A stretch of 64,000 nucleotides of DNA from Setomelanomma holmii. Lineage: Eukaryota; Ascomycota; Dothideomycetes; Pleosporales; Phaeosphaeriaceae. The notes beneath the pieces were generated by a model, which searched no databases, was not told the origin of the DNA, and worked only from the letters and a program-made list of their open reading frames with translations. The DNA lies in assembly GCA_010015745.1 (NCBI GenBank), contig ML978187.1, positions 62,001 to 126,000 of the forward strand, read 5' to 3'. This document shows, piece by piece, positions 1-9,628 of the stretch (position 1 is the first letter of the stretch; every line of letters begins with the position of its first letter). The position numbers and the translations under genes were made by a program.

Positions 1-1639
1 TGCTAAGCCTAGTAGTGCAATTGTGAGTATGTGTCGCGTGCATGTCCGGTGAAGTCCAAGATCCCGGTCGAGGTCGCGGAAATCTTCTAGTACCTCCGAT
101 GCGGTGTTGTAGATCAACAAGCATGATTGCAAGTTCAGCGTTGTCGCAGACTTATAGAACTGCATCACAGAAAGATCTAAGACGACAGCGGCCACTAACA
201 AACGATCTATAGCTGAGAGAATATTAGCTGATGCTCGTGTTCGGGGTCATTCTGCTTACCAGATATTGACGGTGTAGCTTTTTTCAGTGTTTCTACTTCA
301 CTGCGAAAGCCTTTCGTCAAAGCGTCCATGGTGCGTTCTTGCTGCACAGTCATAGAAGCAAGGCCGAGGTCTAGGAGAGCTTTGTTGGCGCGAGACATGA
401 TATTGGAGAGATCGAGTCGCAACTGTAGGGATGTTGGCAACTGTTCGAGCAAGGCTTTGAGGTTAACCTGTTCACTGCAGAGGTCGAATGAAACTAGATT
501 CGGCTGACCTGAGCCAGTGCAAGTCCTACGGCGACAGTGAGCAGCTCAATCTCCAAGTACAACTGGCGAACATACATTTGATAGGTGACAACCACGTGCG
601 CCCATATTTCTGCTCTCCGCAAATGCTCTTGTTCGGTCGTTTTGGTGTATGACTTTGTGAACTCTTCACTGAAGGTGGGTGCATTCAGCCCACATTGCAT
701 GGCCATATGGAGCAAAAAGCCAGCAAGAAGGAAGGATGGGTCGCGATAGAATGCAGAGGAAGGGAATGGCCAATGAAGAAGCAGTATCAGACCCTTGATG
801 CGCTCGATTGGATTGTTTCGAGTTGTGATTGACTGCAGTGCAAGCTGAGTCACTGGCTGAGCAAGTGATTGATTCAAGGTTGGCTGTTCTGTGTATCTTC
901 GAGACCCGATTGATACAATGACCCAGAACAGAAATGTCGCACGCTGGTAGAACCTGTTTGGTGCTATGCTTGGGTCTAAGAGTGGGAGGAGAGGATGGTA
1001 GTCCCGGAAGAATCTGATTTAATATAAGTCGCCAGCCAGAAAAGACACATAGCACTCACAGATTGAAGCAATCATCGATGATGCCAGGAGACAGCTCCAG
1101 TCCATTGATGGTTCTCCACGTGGTCGGATCTGGTTCGGTCGGCGGCTCTGGAGCCGACATCTCTGTTTGTTCCACAGCAGGTCTGACAACCGCGGTAATG
1201 CTTCCACCATGGAGAGACTGCACGTCTGCACCAATTGGATGATCGTCCGATATGACAGGAGATAATGGAAGCTGCTGCCGCTTCAATGTAGCAATCTCTT
1301 CTTCGAGTTCCTCCATGCGCCTATTCAACGTCTCAAGTCAACATAATGACAGCGAAGACACTTATCTCACTTTGGACATACTTGCGCTTGTGAGTTCTTC
1401 TAAAAGGTGCGGAGAAAACACATAGGATATTAAGTCGCTGACAGCGAGAGCAAGTTGCACGATCCATCGAGCTAAAATCTGCATCGCATCTCATCTAGCC
1501 TCTATATGTCAGTGCCTTGAACTTAGTCCCAGCGAATTATATGCGATGCTCGGCTGACCTTTTGTTGTCTGCATTCTGCGCATGCTGGCTTCTTTCTGGC
1601 AGATGCTCGCGCGAGCGAGGCCGTCTGTGGTCCGGCCAT
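1..1639 (-). CDS. Zn2Cys6 transcription factor, Leu3/War1-like (3' end outside window)
   Basis: Binuclear zinc-cluster DNA-binding protein, presumably a nuclear transcription regulator. Spliced exons on the minus strand: 1639-1559, 1494-1382, 1320-1060, 1013-576, 525-260, 206-<1. All five introns are GT-AG and 46-64 nt. Each join keeps one open frame, giving about 455 residues in the window. The zinc cluster spans the first intron: Cys at residues 20, 23, 30, 42, 45 and 52. A short helix with many Glu/Leu (MEELEEEIATL) follows and could be the dimerisation coiled coil. The middle region has the pattern typical of Leu3-like factors: LSPGIIDDCFNLFF, then a DYHPLLPLLDP segment. The start ATG at 1639 is the first in the frame of the cluster. 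The C-terminus lies beyond position 1. Targets cannot be read from sequence. Confidence 0.8.
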
Positions 1640-2524
1640 AAGTTCATCGTCGGATCTGAGATGCAAGGTGAAAGTCTGGTCGTTCTTGCAGGAAGTTGGA
1701 GATGAGTTGTGAGCAGCCGCGTCAGATCGTTGGAGGTCGCGACCCGCAAACGCGACTAGTTCCTGCGCTAGTCCAATTTGAGCTTATCACCTCAACTCAC
1801 TCCTTCCGGGTGACCATTCATCATCACCATCATTGCCCAAGCCAATGACCGAACTCTCGAGACCTGTATCGCTCGTACATATTGAAGACCAAAGATTCAG
1901 TGATGCGAATTGATCGGGGCTCTTACAATCGATCGAAACAATTCCGAACAAGAACCCTCTAGACCTCAATACAATCCGGTCACGTTGCATCCGCTGACTG
2001 AGAGTTGAGAACCCAACGAGAATATATAAAGATACATCTAGATGCTTACGCCGTGTTATCTACATCGAGTCCTATGAAGCGTGAGTCGGAGGGGTACAAA
2101 GCGCTTGCAACATAGCACACTTTACTACTCATGAGAAGGCGGACTGCGGGATGAAGGTGTTGCGAAAATGCGTACCACTGTGCTCTCGAACGAAAATACT
2201 CGAGATCTCGAGGAATGAAAGGCAGCGTGGAACAGCAAACAGGCTTGTGATTGTGACAAGTTTCGTCGCCTAGCGTTCAACAATCACGCCTACTTCTATT
2301 CACTAAGCCGCCGCCCATATAATGGCTCTTCGGCAATCTCTTGCCGTCCTCCCTCCGTCACTCCACTACTTCGCGCAAGATGCCTCAGGTCCATCTCATC
2401 ATTCGCTTCGACACCCGCATGGATGTTCCACCTTCCTACGAGATATTCGACATTTCGACCAATGATCTGTTTGCCTCCCTAGCAAGAGAAGCCGGTCAAG
2501 GACTTAGGACGCATACGACCATTG
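1640..2524. other. Intergenic region, upstream of the Zn2Cys6 gene
   Basis: No coding frame with supporting motifs was found. It presumably contains the promoter of the minus-strand transcription factor. The short ORFs here have no family signature. An alternative 5' exon for the small gene at 2525 may start at the ATG at 2380. Confidence 0.4.
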
Positions 2525-2695
2525 ATGACAAAGCCGCGGGTGGCCGTGGAAGTGGTGGACCTCTCGGAGCTCGAAAGAGAAGTTCCTGGTATCAGTGAAG
2601 GAAGGGGAGCGAAGCGGAAGAAGACTAAGGCTGAGAAAGTGGATGGGACTGATGAGAATACTACGAAAGACAAGGAGGATAAGGGACTATCTTGA
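2525..2695 (+). CDS. Small hypothetical charged protein (possible last exon)
   Basis: A 56-codon frame beginning MTKPRVAVEVVDLSELE and ending in a Lys/Glu/Asp-rich tail (KRKKTKAEK, then KEDKGLS). The composition looks like a real eukaryotic charged C-terminus, unlike the overlapping frames. The frame extends upstream only to a TAG at about 2480, so this could be the 3' exon of a gene beginning at the ATG at 2380, joined through a weak GT donor at about 2389. The product was not recognised. It lies just upstream of the three WWEI paralogues but lacks their terminal motif. Confidence is low. Confidence 0.3.
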   Translation: MTKPRVAVEVVDLSELEREVPGISEGRGAKRKKTKAEKVDGTDENTTKDKEDKGLS

Positions 2696-2978
2696 ACGTC
2701 AAAATGAGTTGATGAAGGGACTGCGCTTTCGGGAGCATTTCGAATGCGTGAATATGATGCACGGCAACGTTGGGGTATCTAGTAGCAAATAGCCTTGCTC
2801 TTACATGACCCCACAATTGGCTTGCCAGTCTTCGCGCGCGGCGTAAGAAACAGCTGGTGTACGTCGGTAGCAACCGAGTCGAAAGCTATAACATGGAGAG
2901 AAGCTTCGTGGCCTTTGTACGGTGTAACTTGGGTTCAACGCTCCGGCCGTAGGAACAACCACCGATCAAGGAGACATC

Positions 2979-3516
2979 ATGGGCGCCTCAGCGGATACAC
3001 CGATTTTCTCCACAGAGCCCACTAACATTTTTACTGAAAAGGCATTCGTTCTTGTCCGACTTAACTCTCCTACATCCACAAAACCCTCCGTTATGACTGG
3101 CTTCGAGATCTACGAGCCTCTTCGCTTCCGATCTCAGTCGACAGCTGACCCGTCTGGGACACGGTGGTCGCGTGACCTCCAAGGCTCGATTCTAATCGAC
3201 AACCACGCCATTCACTTCCGCCCTAAGGCTGGTATCAGCATCGGCACCCCAGCTACCAAGGATGATAAGATCGAAGTCAAATATCACATTCAAGATCGGC
3301 AGACTATGGAAGTAGACATGCGACATTACGTGGACCAAGATCTATGGAAAAGCGCAGCAGAAGTCGGCAGCAGACAAGATCGGTGACTTCAAGGTGTGGA
3401 AGCCAGATGTTGCAAGTGACGACAAGAGGTGGAGCTGGATCGAGGGGGATGGAACTAATGTTTGGTGGGAGATTGCTGAAGTTGCCATCGCTTGCCGTGA
3501 TGATCAGGCTGCTTGA
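2979..3516 (+). CDS. Tandem WWEI-family protein, copy 1
   Basis: First of three neighbouring small genes that share a C-terminal Trp-Trp-Glu-Ile motif (here NVWWEIAE). The frame opened by the ATG at 2979 closes at 3386, but the conserved C-terminus (FKVWKP, then WSWIEGDG and NVWWEIAE) lies in the next frame, ending at 3516. A 64-nt GT-AG intron at 3276-3339 restores one frame and gives about 157 residues, close to copies 2 (162) and 3 (171). A one-base indel near 3320-3390 would also explain the shift. No signal peptide or membrane segment is visible. The function is unknown. Confidence 0.5.
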
Positions 3517-3901
3517 GGGTTGATAGCCGTCTTGCAATCTTGGAGACAGAAGGCAGGTCCGTGGTATGAGCCTTTGGCTCGTGTCTGATGCGGTGGTGCG
3601 CATGGCGCGAAGAAGTTCATTGTGGCTTTAGCCTTGTGATTCATAAAGTCATCGCCCTTCAAAATCTTGACTTGTTCTTTTCGCTACCATGCCAGTGACC
3701 ACCCAAATGGCGAGCACGATTTGGCTGAACGAGCAAGCAAATGAAGTCATTCGCTCGGATCATCACTAGAGTTTGATCAAGCATGGAGCTTGACACTCTT
3801 CAGAAAACTCCTCGTGACAAGCTGAGCGGCAAACTCCAAAACTCACCAGACTTATCTCTGGCCCTCCACCCAGCTCATCGTCCCGTCACAGCCTCTTCAG
3901 A

Positions 3902-4390
3902 ATGTCTACCAACCCGTCCATGCTTCCCCTCGTCACCGCTCCGACCGGCGACACGTCGAAGAGCGTCTACATCATTCTCCGAACGGAGCACATCGAAGCC
4001 ACCGAACCTGAAAAGCCAGCCTACCACGTCAAGGTCCATCCTGAAGACTCTCCAAGACCTCCCGAAGGGGCCTATTACTGGAATTACAAAGATTCCTTGC
4101 ACTTCCCGTCTGGTCACTCGGTCAGCGTTGGTCTAAAACTCGGTACTCAGAGCCTATATCCCAGTTTCGAAATCCTAGCTTCGGGTTCGCATGCAGAACT
4201 TTTGACGCTGCGGAATCAACTGCAGAACCTGGTGGGAAAGGAGATGAATCGCTTGATCGCGAATCCTGGCAGTTTTACGCTTACATGGAAGCGTGATATT
4301 ACTAGTCATGGTGGGAAGGCGGAGATTGTGGTTGATACTGAGTACTCGATGAGTTGGTTTTGGTGGGAGATTTTCGAGTGTTGTGAGTAG
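3902..4390 (+). CDS. Tandem WWEI-family protein, copy 2
   Basis: Intact single-exon frame of 162 residues. It has an N-terminal beta-like segment (SVYIILRTEH), a YYWNYKDSLHFP segment, a second strand SVSVGLKLGT, a helical stretch (LRNQLQNLVGKEMNRL) and the terminal motif WFWWEIFE. The same order of strand, helix, strand and WWEI is found in copy 3, which has the matching IRIILRTDHD near its start. This points to tandem duplication followed by strong divergence. There is no signal peptide and no recognised domain. Cytosolic or nuclear location is an inference, and the function is unknown. Confidence 0.7.
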   Translation: MSTNPSMLPLVTAPTGDTSKSVYIILRTEHIEATEPEKPAYHVKVHPEDSPRPPEGAYYWNYKDSLHFPSGHSVSVGLKLGTQSLYPSFEILASGSHAELLTLRNQLQNLVGKEMNRLIANPGSFTLTWKRDITSHGGKAEIVVDTEYSMSWFWWEIFECCE

Positions 4391-4613
4391 TGCCTTAAGC
4401 AAATCAGGGGCTTGACGCAGCATGCGTTATGGTGAGCATCGAATGTCATTGTGACAGGCCGAATTGCCGTAGCATGCGTGGTCACTTGGCGCTGCCATAG
4501 CAATCGACGGTCCAGTTTGGCGCACCCCTCGAACATCTCGTAACAGCTTCGCAGCAAGCTTCAACTCTTACAAAAATCAACGCTAATCTCTCTTTCTCAC
4601 CTCAGATCCTTAC

Positions 4614-5129
4614 ATGTTCCGTCCGCCCCAAACTCAGATCGGTCTCACGGCCGCAGACATGCCTGCCCCAATCGAACGCCAGATCAGGATCATTCTTCGC
4701 ACCGATCATGACCAGCCTAACAAGCCAACACATCCCACGCCAGATGTCCAAATCATTCCTAGCAATGAACATGTCAGCGCTCGCCCTACTACGCCTGACC
4801 AACCATGGTATTACCCCAGACCTACTACCTTGAGATTTGGCAGAGTTGTTGCTGTGGGAGTCCAGACGTCAAGAGATACGTATCCAAAATATCGCGCGCT
4901 TTGCGTTGCAGCTGCGAAGAGTGAAAGAGATGGTCTGCCGGAGAAAGCGAGGGTTGCTGTAGGCGAGCGAGTCTTGAGTCTGATGGAGAAGTTCGAAAAA
5001 GTGAGTCTTGAATGGTCGAGGGATGGAGATGGAAGCAGTGTTAGCGTGCTAGCAACAGTCGAATATGGCCGAGGTACGGAGAAGAGATATGTCTGGTGGG
5101 AGATCTTGGAATACACCGTCCAAGATTAG
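4614..5129 (+). CDS. Tandem WWEI-family protein, copy 3
   Basis: Intact single-exon frame of 171 residues. It contains IRIILRTDHD near residue 25, matching the IILRTEH of copy 2, then a WYYPRPTTLRFG segment, a helical region rich in Ala, Glu and Arg, and the end motif YVWWEILE. An internal Met (MPAPIERQ, residue 16) could be the true start, which would bring the length closer to copy 2. The three genes lie head to tail within 2.2 kb, separated by 385 and 223 bases. No function was recognised. Confidence 0.7.
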   Translation: MFRPPQTQIGLTAADMPAPIERQIRIILRTDHDQPNKPTHPTPDVQIIPSNEHVSARPTTPDQPWYYPRPTTLRFGRVVAVGVQTSRDTYPKYRALCVAAAKSERDGLPEKARVAVGERVLSLMEKFEKVSLEWSRDGDGSSVSVLATVEYGRGTEKRYVWWEILEYTVQD

Positions 5130-5228
5130 TAACTTGAGCGAATGGTCGGCATAGCCAGTCAACTGAAATGGTTCGAGCGGATCCTTCTCGAGTCTGCCTT
5201 CCGTAGCCGCGTGGTTTTCATGATCATT

Positions 5229-7525
5229 TCAGATCAATGAAATCATCTCCCAACTTCCTACCTCATGCCAGTACTCCCAAGTTCCTTTGCGCAATGGTTC
5301 CTCCTCAGCACGTTCAGTCTCCGACTTAAATTTCCCCTCAGCATACCCTAATCTCCTAAAGCGTCGTGGCTGTTGTGCCTCCTCACCACCAACAAGCTCG
5401 AGAAGCAAACCGCAAAGGTCCTGCTCTCTCGGTGCAGTCCTAAGCACGCCAAATTCGGCAAAGACGAAGTAAATGTTCCTCGAGTTATATCAATGTTCGT
5501 GGTCTTAAAGTCGCAACGGTTATCTGGTCGCCACGCGTAGCCATCATTTGTTGTGCTGAACAATGTGATCGGCTCGTCGCCATCAACCGAATTTATGAGC
5601 CCGAAACACATCATCAGGCCACTTGTAAATCTTTTGGCCCAGCAATATAGTGGGATAATTAGGGAATGAAGCGAGATGATGCCCGTACCAGGACCGTATT
5701 CTTTCGATGTAGCAATTATGACTTCAATTGTACCCAGAGTCCATGCGGGCTCATGATGAACCGGCTCGAAATGAGGTCTCCCCTCTCCAGGCTTCACTAT
5801 AGGCATGGTGGAGGATGTAGTGTCAGGTTCGCCAGCTACATCGGATGCGGAGGCAGAAGAGCTGTACAGCGTGGTCTCGGCCAGAGTGGAAGGCACCACA
5901 ATTGATCCCCAACAGCTCGCCCATGACCAGCTAGGAGCGTAGTCACTTTTCAGTTGATCTTGTGGAGGTCTGTGATGTCTAGGGGGTTGCGGAAAGCTGT
6001 AAACCTGTCAAAGCAGCTGTCGTCGTAAGTGCTCCGTTTTCCACAGGCCGAAGAGATACTGTGCTTTGATGAAGCGCTGAAGCCATATTGCCAGACCCGC
6101 AACAGCAGGTAAGCGATTCGTCACATGCGTCAGAGATCTGTCACTTTATGTTTGTACCAGATCGAACCATTCCCGAAGCCATTGAGCCGTCTCCATCCAC
6201 GGTACGAATTGCAGACTCAAGAGACCACCCATGGTGTGGTTTATTTTCGCACCCCGGTCAGTGATGAGATCTGGGCTGAGGTCTGGCTGGCATTCGCATG
6301 CTGCTTCGCACAAGCATGACCAACACATCTCAGTACTCTTCATCCTGCTTCAATTTAGTGCTTTCCACGAAAACCCAACCAGGTGTTGTCCATACCATAG
6401 AATTCTGGAGGACAACAGAAGCTCTTGTAAGCACCAACCTCTAGTTTGCAGAATATCGGGAATAAGGTTTCTCGCAGTCTCCGGCAAAAGATGTGTCTTC
6501 CTCCCGGCTTCTCCATGATAGTGCTTCCGAGCATATATCCTTTCGGCTTCGGAGACTTGCACCAACCGCCGGCCAGCAGTGACTACCAGACCTGTGTCAT
6601 TGTCGGGACAGTCGATTGCGGCGAACGTCACCGTCGCGTTAGAGTAGATAGAGCACATACGAGCTGCCTCATACGCCCAGTCTGCCGCTGAGTCTTGAAT
6701 GATGCATAAGCTATCAGCCCATACATATTGGATACCCATGTAGCGTGCGATCAGCACAGCATCGCGAATTGTAGCGGGCAGATCCCCAAGAGTGAAACCA
6801 CTTTTGTGGATTCCATAAGTCGTGAGAGTAGTCGTGAAAGTGCGAGTCAGACCCCAAGAGTAGGAAAGAGCGACATAGCGGCCCCTCTCGCCCAGTCGGG
6901 TCTCGTACAAATACGGCAATGTCGTCTCCTCACCAACGTGAATCATGCGGGACGGCAGCTCTTGCTCAACTGAAGGACATCGAGTAGCATGTTTGCTCAC
7001 GCAACAATTTTGCCATTTGCTGGCAACTTCGGCGTAGTTGGCTGAACACGGCTCCGTAGATACAGTCTTCAGAAGAGGGAAATCCAATCGCTCGGCAACC
7101 TGATCTTCGAAAAGTAAGTCGAATGAACTTTCATATCATAATATCTTCTCACCGTCTTCCGTGTAACGCTCGAACTCTATATCAAGCTCGGAGAATGCTG
7201 AAGTCTTTTGCTTGGCCCAGTAGGTTGGCGCTTGGTGAACCCACGATTGTTTGTGCGAGACAAGCACATAAAGACCCTCCCAGGCAGGTCCAGCCTTGCC
7301 CGCTGAGTGAATCCCTATCACATAATCATCCAAGGGACCTGTCGTCTTCCATATCTGAACTGCATTCAAGATCACATCACACCTGCGGCACCCGTCATGT
7401 GCCGTTGCTATGAGAGCTGATAGGGGCATGAGCTTGTCTTCTGGAGTAGGCTCGTTAGGCGGAACACGCCAACGCCATGGTAGAGCGGGCCGCAATGTTG
7501 GTATTCCGCAAGTCGTGCAGCTCAT
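5229..7525 (-). pseudogene. HET-domain (heterokaryon incompatibility) gene with in-frame stops
   Basis: A HET-domain protein of the type involved in non-self recognition. Exon 1 is 7525-7153 and begins MSCTTCGIPTL. A 48-nt intron (7105-7152) follows, then the HET core with YVALSYSWG, YVWADSLCIIQD and TRGWCLQELLLS, a 42-nt intron (6338-6379), and then downstream HET motifs RSLTHV, LPAVAGLA and APSWSWAS. Three defects interrupt it. A TAA at 6146-6148 lies just before the RSLT motif. A TGA at 6009-6011 lies in the LLxQ segment before APSWSWAS. A frame change near 5478-5482 precedes NIYFVFAEFG and CGLLLELVGG. A 56-nt intron with a weak donor could explain the last defect, but no intron explains the two stops without deleting conserved coding. 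It is probably a pseudogene or an allele under decay. Stop readthrough or mRNA editing cannot be excluded. Confidence 0.75.
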
Positions 7526-7779
7526 TGCACCTAGGCAACCTGGTCATGCGAAAGCTATGTTGCCGTAAATTCTCCAGAGATTTCGTTCTTGTAGCTGTAT
7601 CGACCTAAATAATCACTTCAAAGTCTTCCAAATCTATGCCCTGAGCCCAGTAGGCGATATTTGACGAGCATCCGTGAAGGAAACAGCGCAACAGCTGGAT
7701 GCGGGGCGTACGTCTTGATCTGCGCTCAGCGGCTTGGCGACAGTCTGCGCTTACACGCTCGTTATGTTGCTCTATGTCA

Positions 7780-9420
7780 CTAAGACCTGATGATGCGATC
7801 TTGATCCTGATCTCCTCGAAGCTGTTCCCAGTACCAGATCGGTTGTTCTGCCATGTATCGGTCCATAAGCAAGTCGGTAGCTTTGCAAGGCTCCCCGTCC
7901 ATTTCTAATGCTTCGACTAGCATCCAACCAACATCCACTCTTCTTTCGGAGAGCATGCAATAGTCCAGAAGATCAAAGCCGCCACCTCTTGCATATGATT
8001 TACACCACTTGAGACCCCAGCCGCCGGGTCGAGATGCTGCTGAGATAGTCTGGACCCAGCACCATTCTGGTTCGACATAATCCAAGGTGTATATATCGTT
8101 GGTATGGTCGTGACTCACGTCTCTCGATCGAGAGGCAAATATAACTCCCGATCGAGCATACGCCTTCATCAGGGCAGGTAGCTTTGTCTGACAAGGGTAT
8201 GTGCCGCTAAAAGCATCGCAATCAACGACGGTCAACATCTCAAGCGCATGGAATAGGGTGCAGACAATCGGTGCAAGACATTCGACCACATCATCGAAAT
8301 CCTCGGGAAAATCAATGTTGCAGGAAGTAATTGAGAGCCCAAGCTCCAGAAGACTGGTTGGAAGGAACGGGGAAAGATCTCGTAGTTGCGTCAACCCATC
8401 ACGTAGGTCATCCGGGTTACTGAAATCCTCGATATTGATATCGAGATGACATAAACTTGGCACCATGCGAATGCACTCTTTGAGCTTTGTGGTAATCCAA
8501 TCTGGCCGTAACAGGTCGTCTCTGAGGCTGAGTCGCCGGAGGGTTGCGCGAACCAATAGCGCAGACAGTGCATCGTAAGCTGCAGATTGGTGGTCTGCAC
8601 GAGTTGGGATATTGTATCTGATTTCGAGACTTCGGATGCCGAGACACATCTTTCCTGATAGTGAGGTCAGTTGCACCAAACTTGCATAGCAGCCAGATAG
8701 CTGGAGATGCTCGATGTGTGATGCTGAGCGGTTGGAAAGGCCCAACACACTATCCGCAGGTATGTTGGCCTCAATTGGATATGGCACAATATCAGTAGTC
8801 CTCAGCGTGCACTCAAACTCAAAGTGTCGTAAAGATGGGATGGCGAAGAGCAGATCTGCGTCGCAAATACGGAACGGCCCACTGATCGTAAGCTTCGTCA
8901 AAGCAGTACATATATTCGGCCGATTCAAGGCCATACATGACCAGGAAGCGCTTTCATCCTGGTCCCAAGTGAGACCACCCCGGACATGCAGCTCCTCGAG
9001 TCGCGTTGCCAGTAGTAGCAAAGCCGACAGATACTCGTTGCCATCGATTCCACTATGTGTGAAGCCATCCACGACCTCTTCGGTGACGGAAGTGTCAGCG
9101 GTGATAGTCTTAGTGATGTACGCCTTGTCTTCATCAGTAAGCTGATTTGAGCATTGCAAACGTGCTTCATCCTCATTGTAGCCCCATGTGACGTGCTTGA
9201 CATGAGATGCGAGCTCCGAACGATGTAATATAGTCCGAAGAAATAGCGCCAGGTTGCCATGGGCGAAGGAGTATGCTCAGCACAAATGGCTCTGAAGAAC
9301 ACGATTAAATTGTCTGGAAACGAGACTGAGTTACCAGTACCAGCAAAGATTCTCGACCATTCCATCTTCAGCCAGATAATCCAACATATGAACCACCAAC
9401 TCGTCAGGAAGGGTTTCCAT
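7780..9420 (-). pseudogene. F-box / leucine-rich protein gene with two early in-frame stops
   Basis: The frame starts METLPDELVVHMLDYL, a typical F-box, and continues through LSLVSRQFNRVLQ. It reaches a long C-terminal region with LRR-like stretches (SLRHFEFE, IEHLQLSG, LRRLSLRD, LCHLDINI) ending at 7780. All parts lie in a single frame, but a TAA at 9331-9333 interrupts the F-box just before LSLVSRQF. A TGA at 9277-9279 follows SHLC. The downstream open part encodes about 460 residues. An intron removing both stops would also remove the conserved end of the F-box, so decay is the simplest reading. F-box proteins recruit substrates to SCF ubiquitin ligases; the substrate is unknown. It lies beside the broken HET gene on the same strand. 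Confidence 0.65.
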
Positions 9421-9471
9421 GATTTAAATGTAAACAGAGTGAAATGAATGTGAGTATTGGAGGTAAGAGGT

Positions 9472-9511
9472 GCTGCAGGCACGACGCAAATAAACGCGTC
9501 GTGCCTGCAGC
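9472..9511. repeat. Perfect 16-bp inverted repeat (hairpin)
   Basis: The left arm (9472-9487) and right arm (9496-9511) are exact reverse complements, separated by an 8-base A-rich loop. It lies between the ATG of the F-box pseudogene (9420, minus) and the VMS1 ATG (9629, plus), so within a divergent promoter region. Arms and loop are too short for a transposon with coding capacity. It may be a MITE remnant, a protein-binding palindrome or a cruciform site. Confidence 0.8.
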
Positions 9512-9628
9512 TAAAGCTTGGGCCAAGTTATGACTCGCGTGCACATGCACGTCATGCTCTGACTCCCCACCAAACCATCAACGGCAGCTTTCAAAAGATC
9601 AAATCAACCTCAACACAAGACTGCCACT

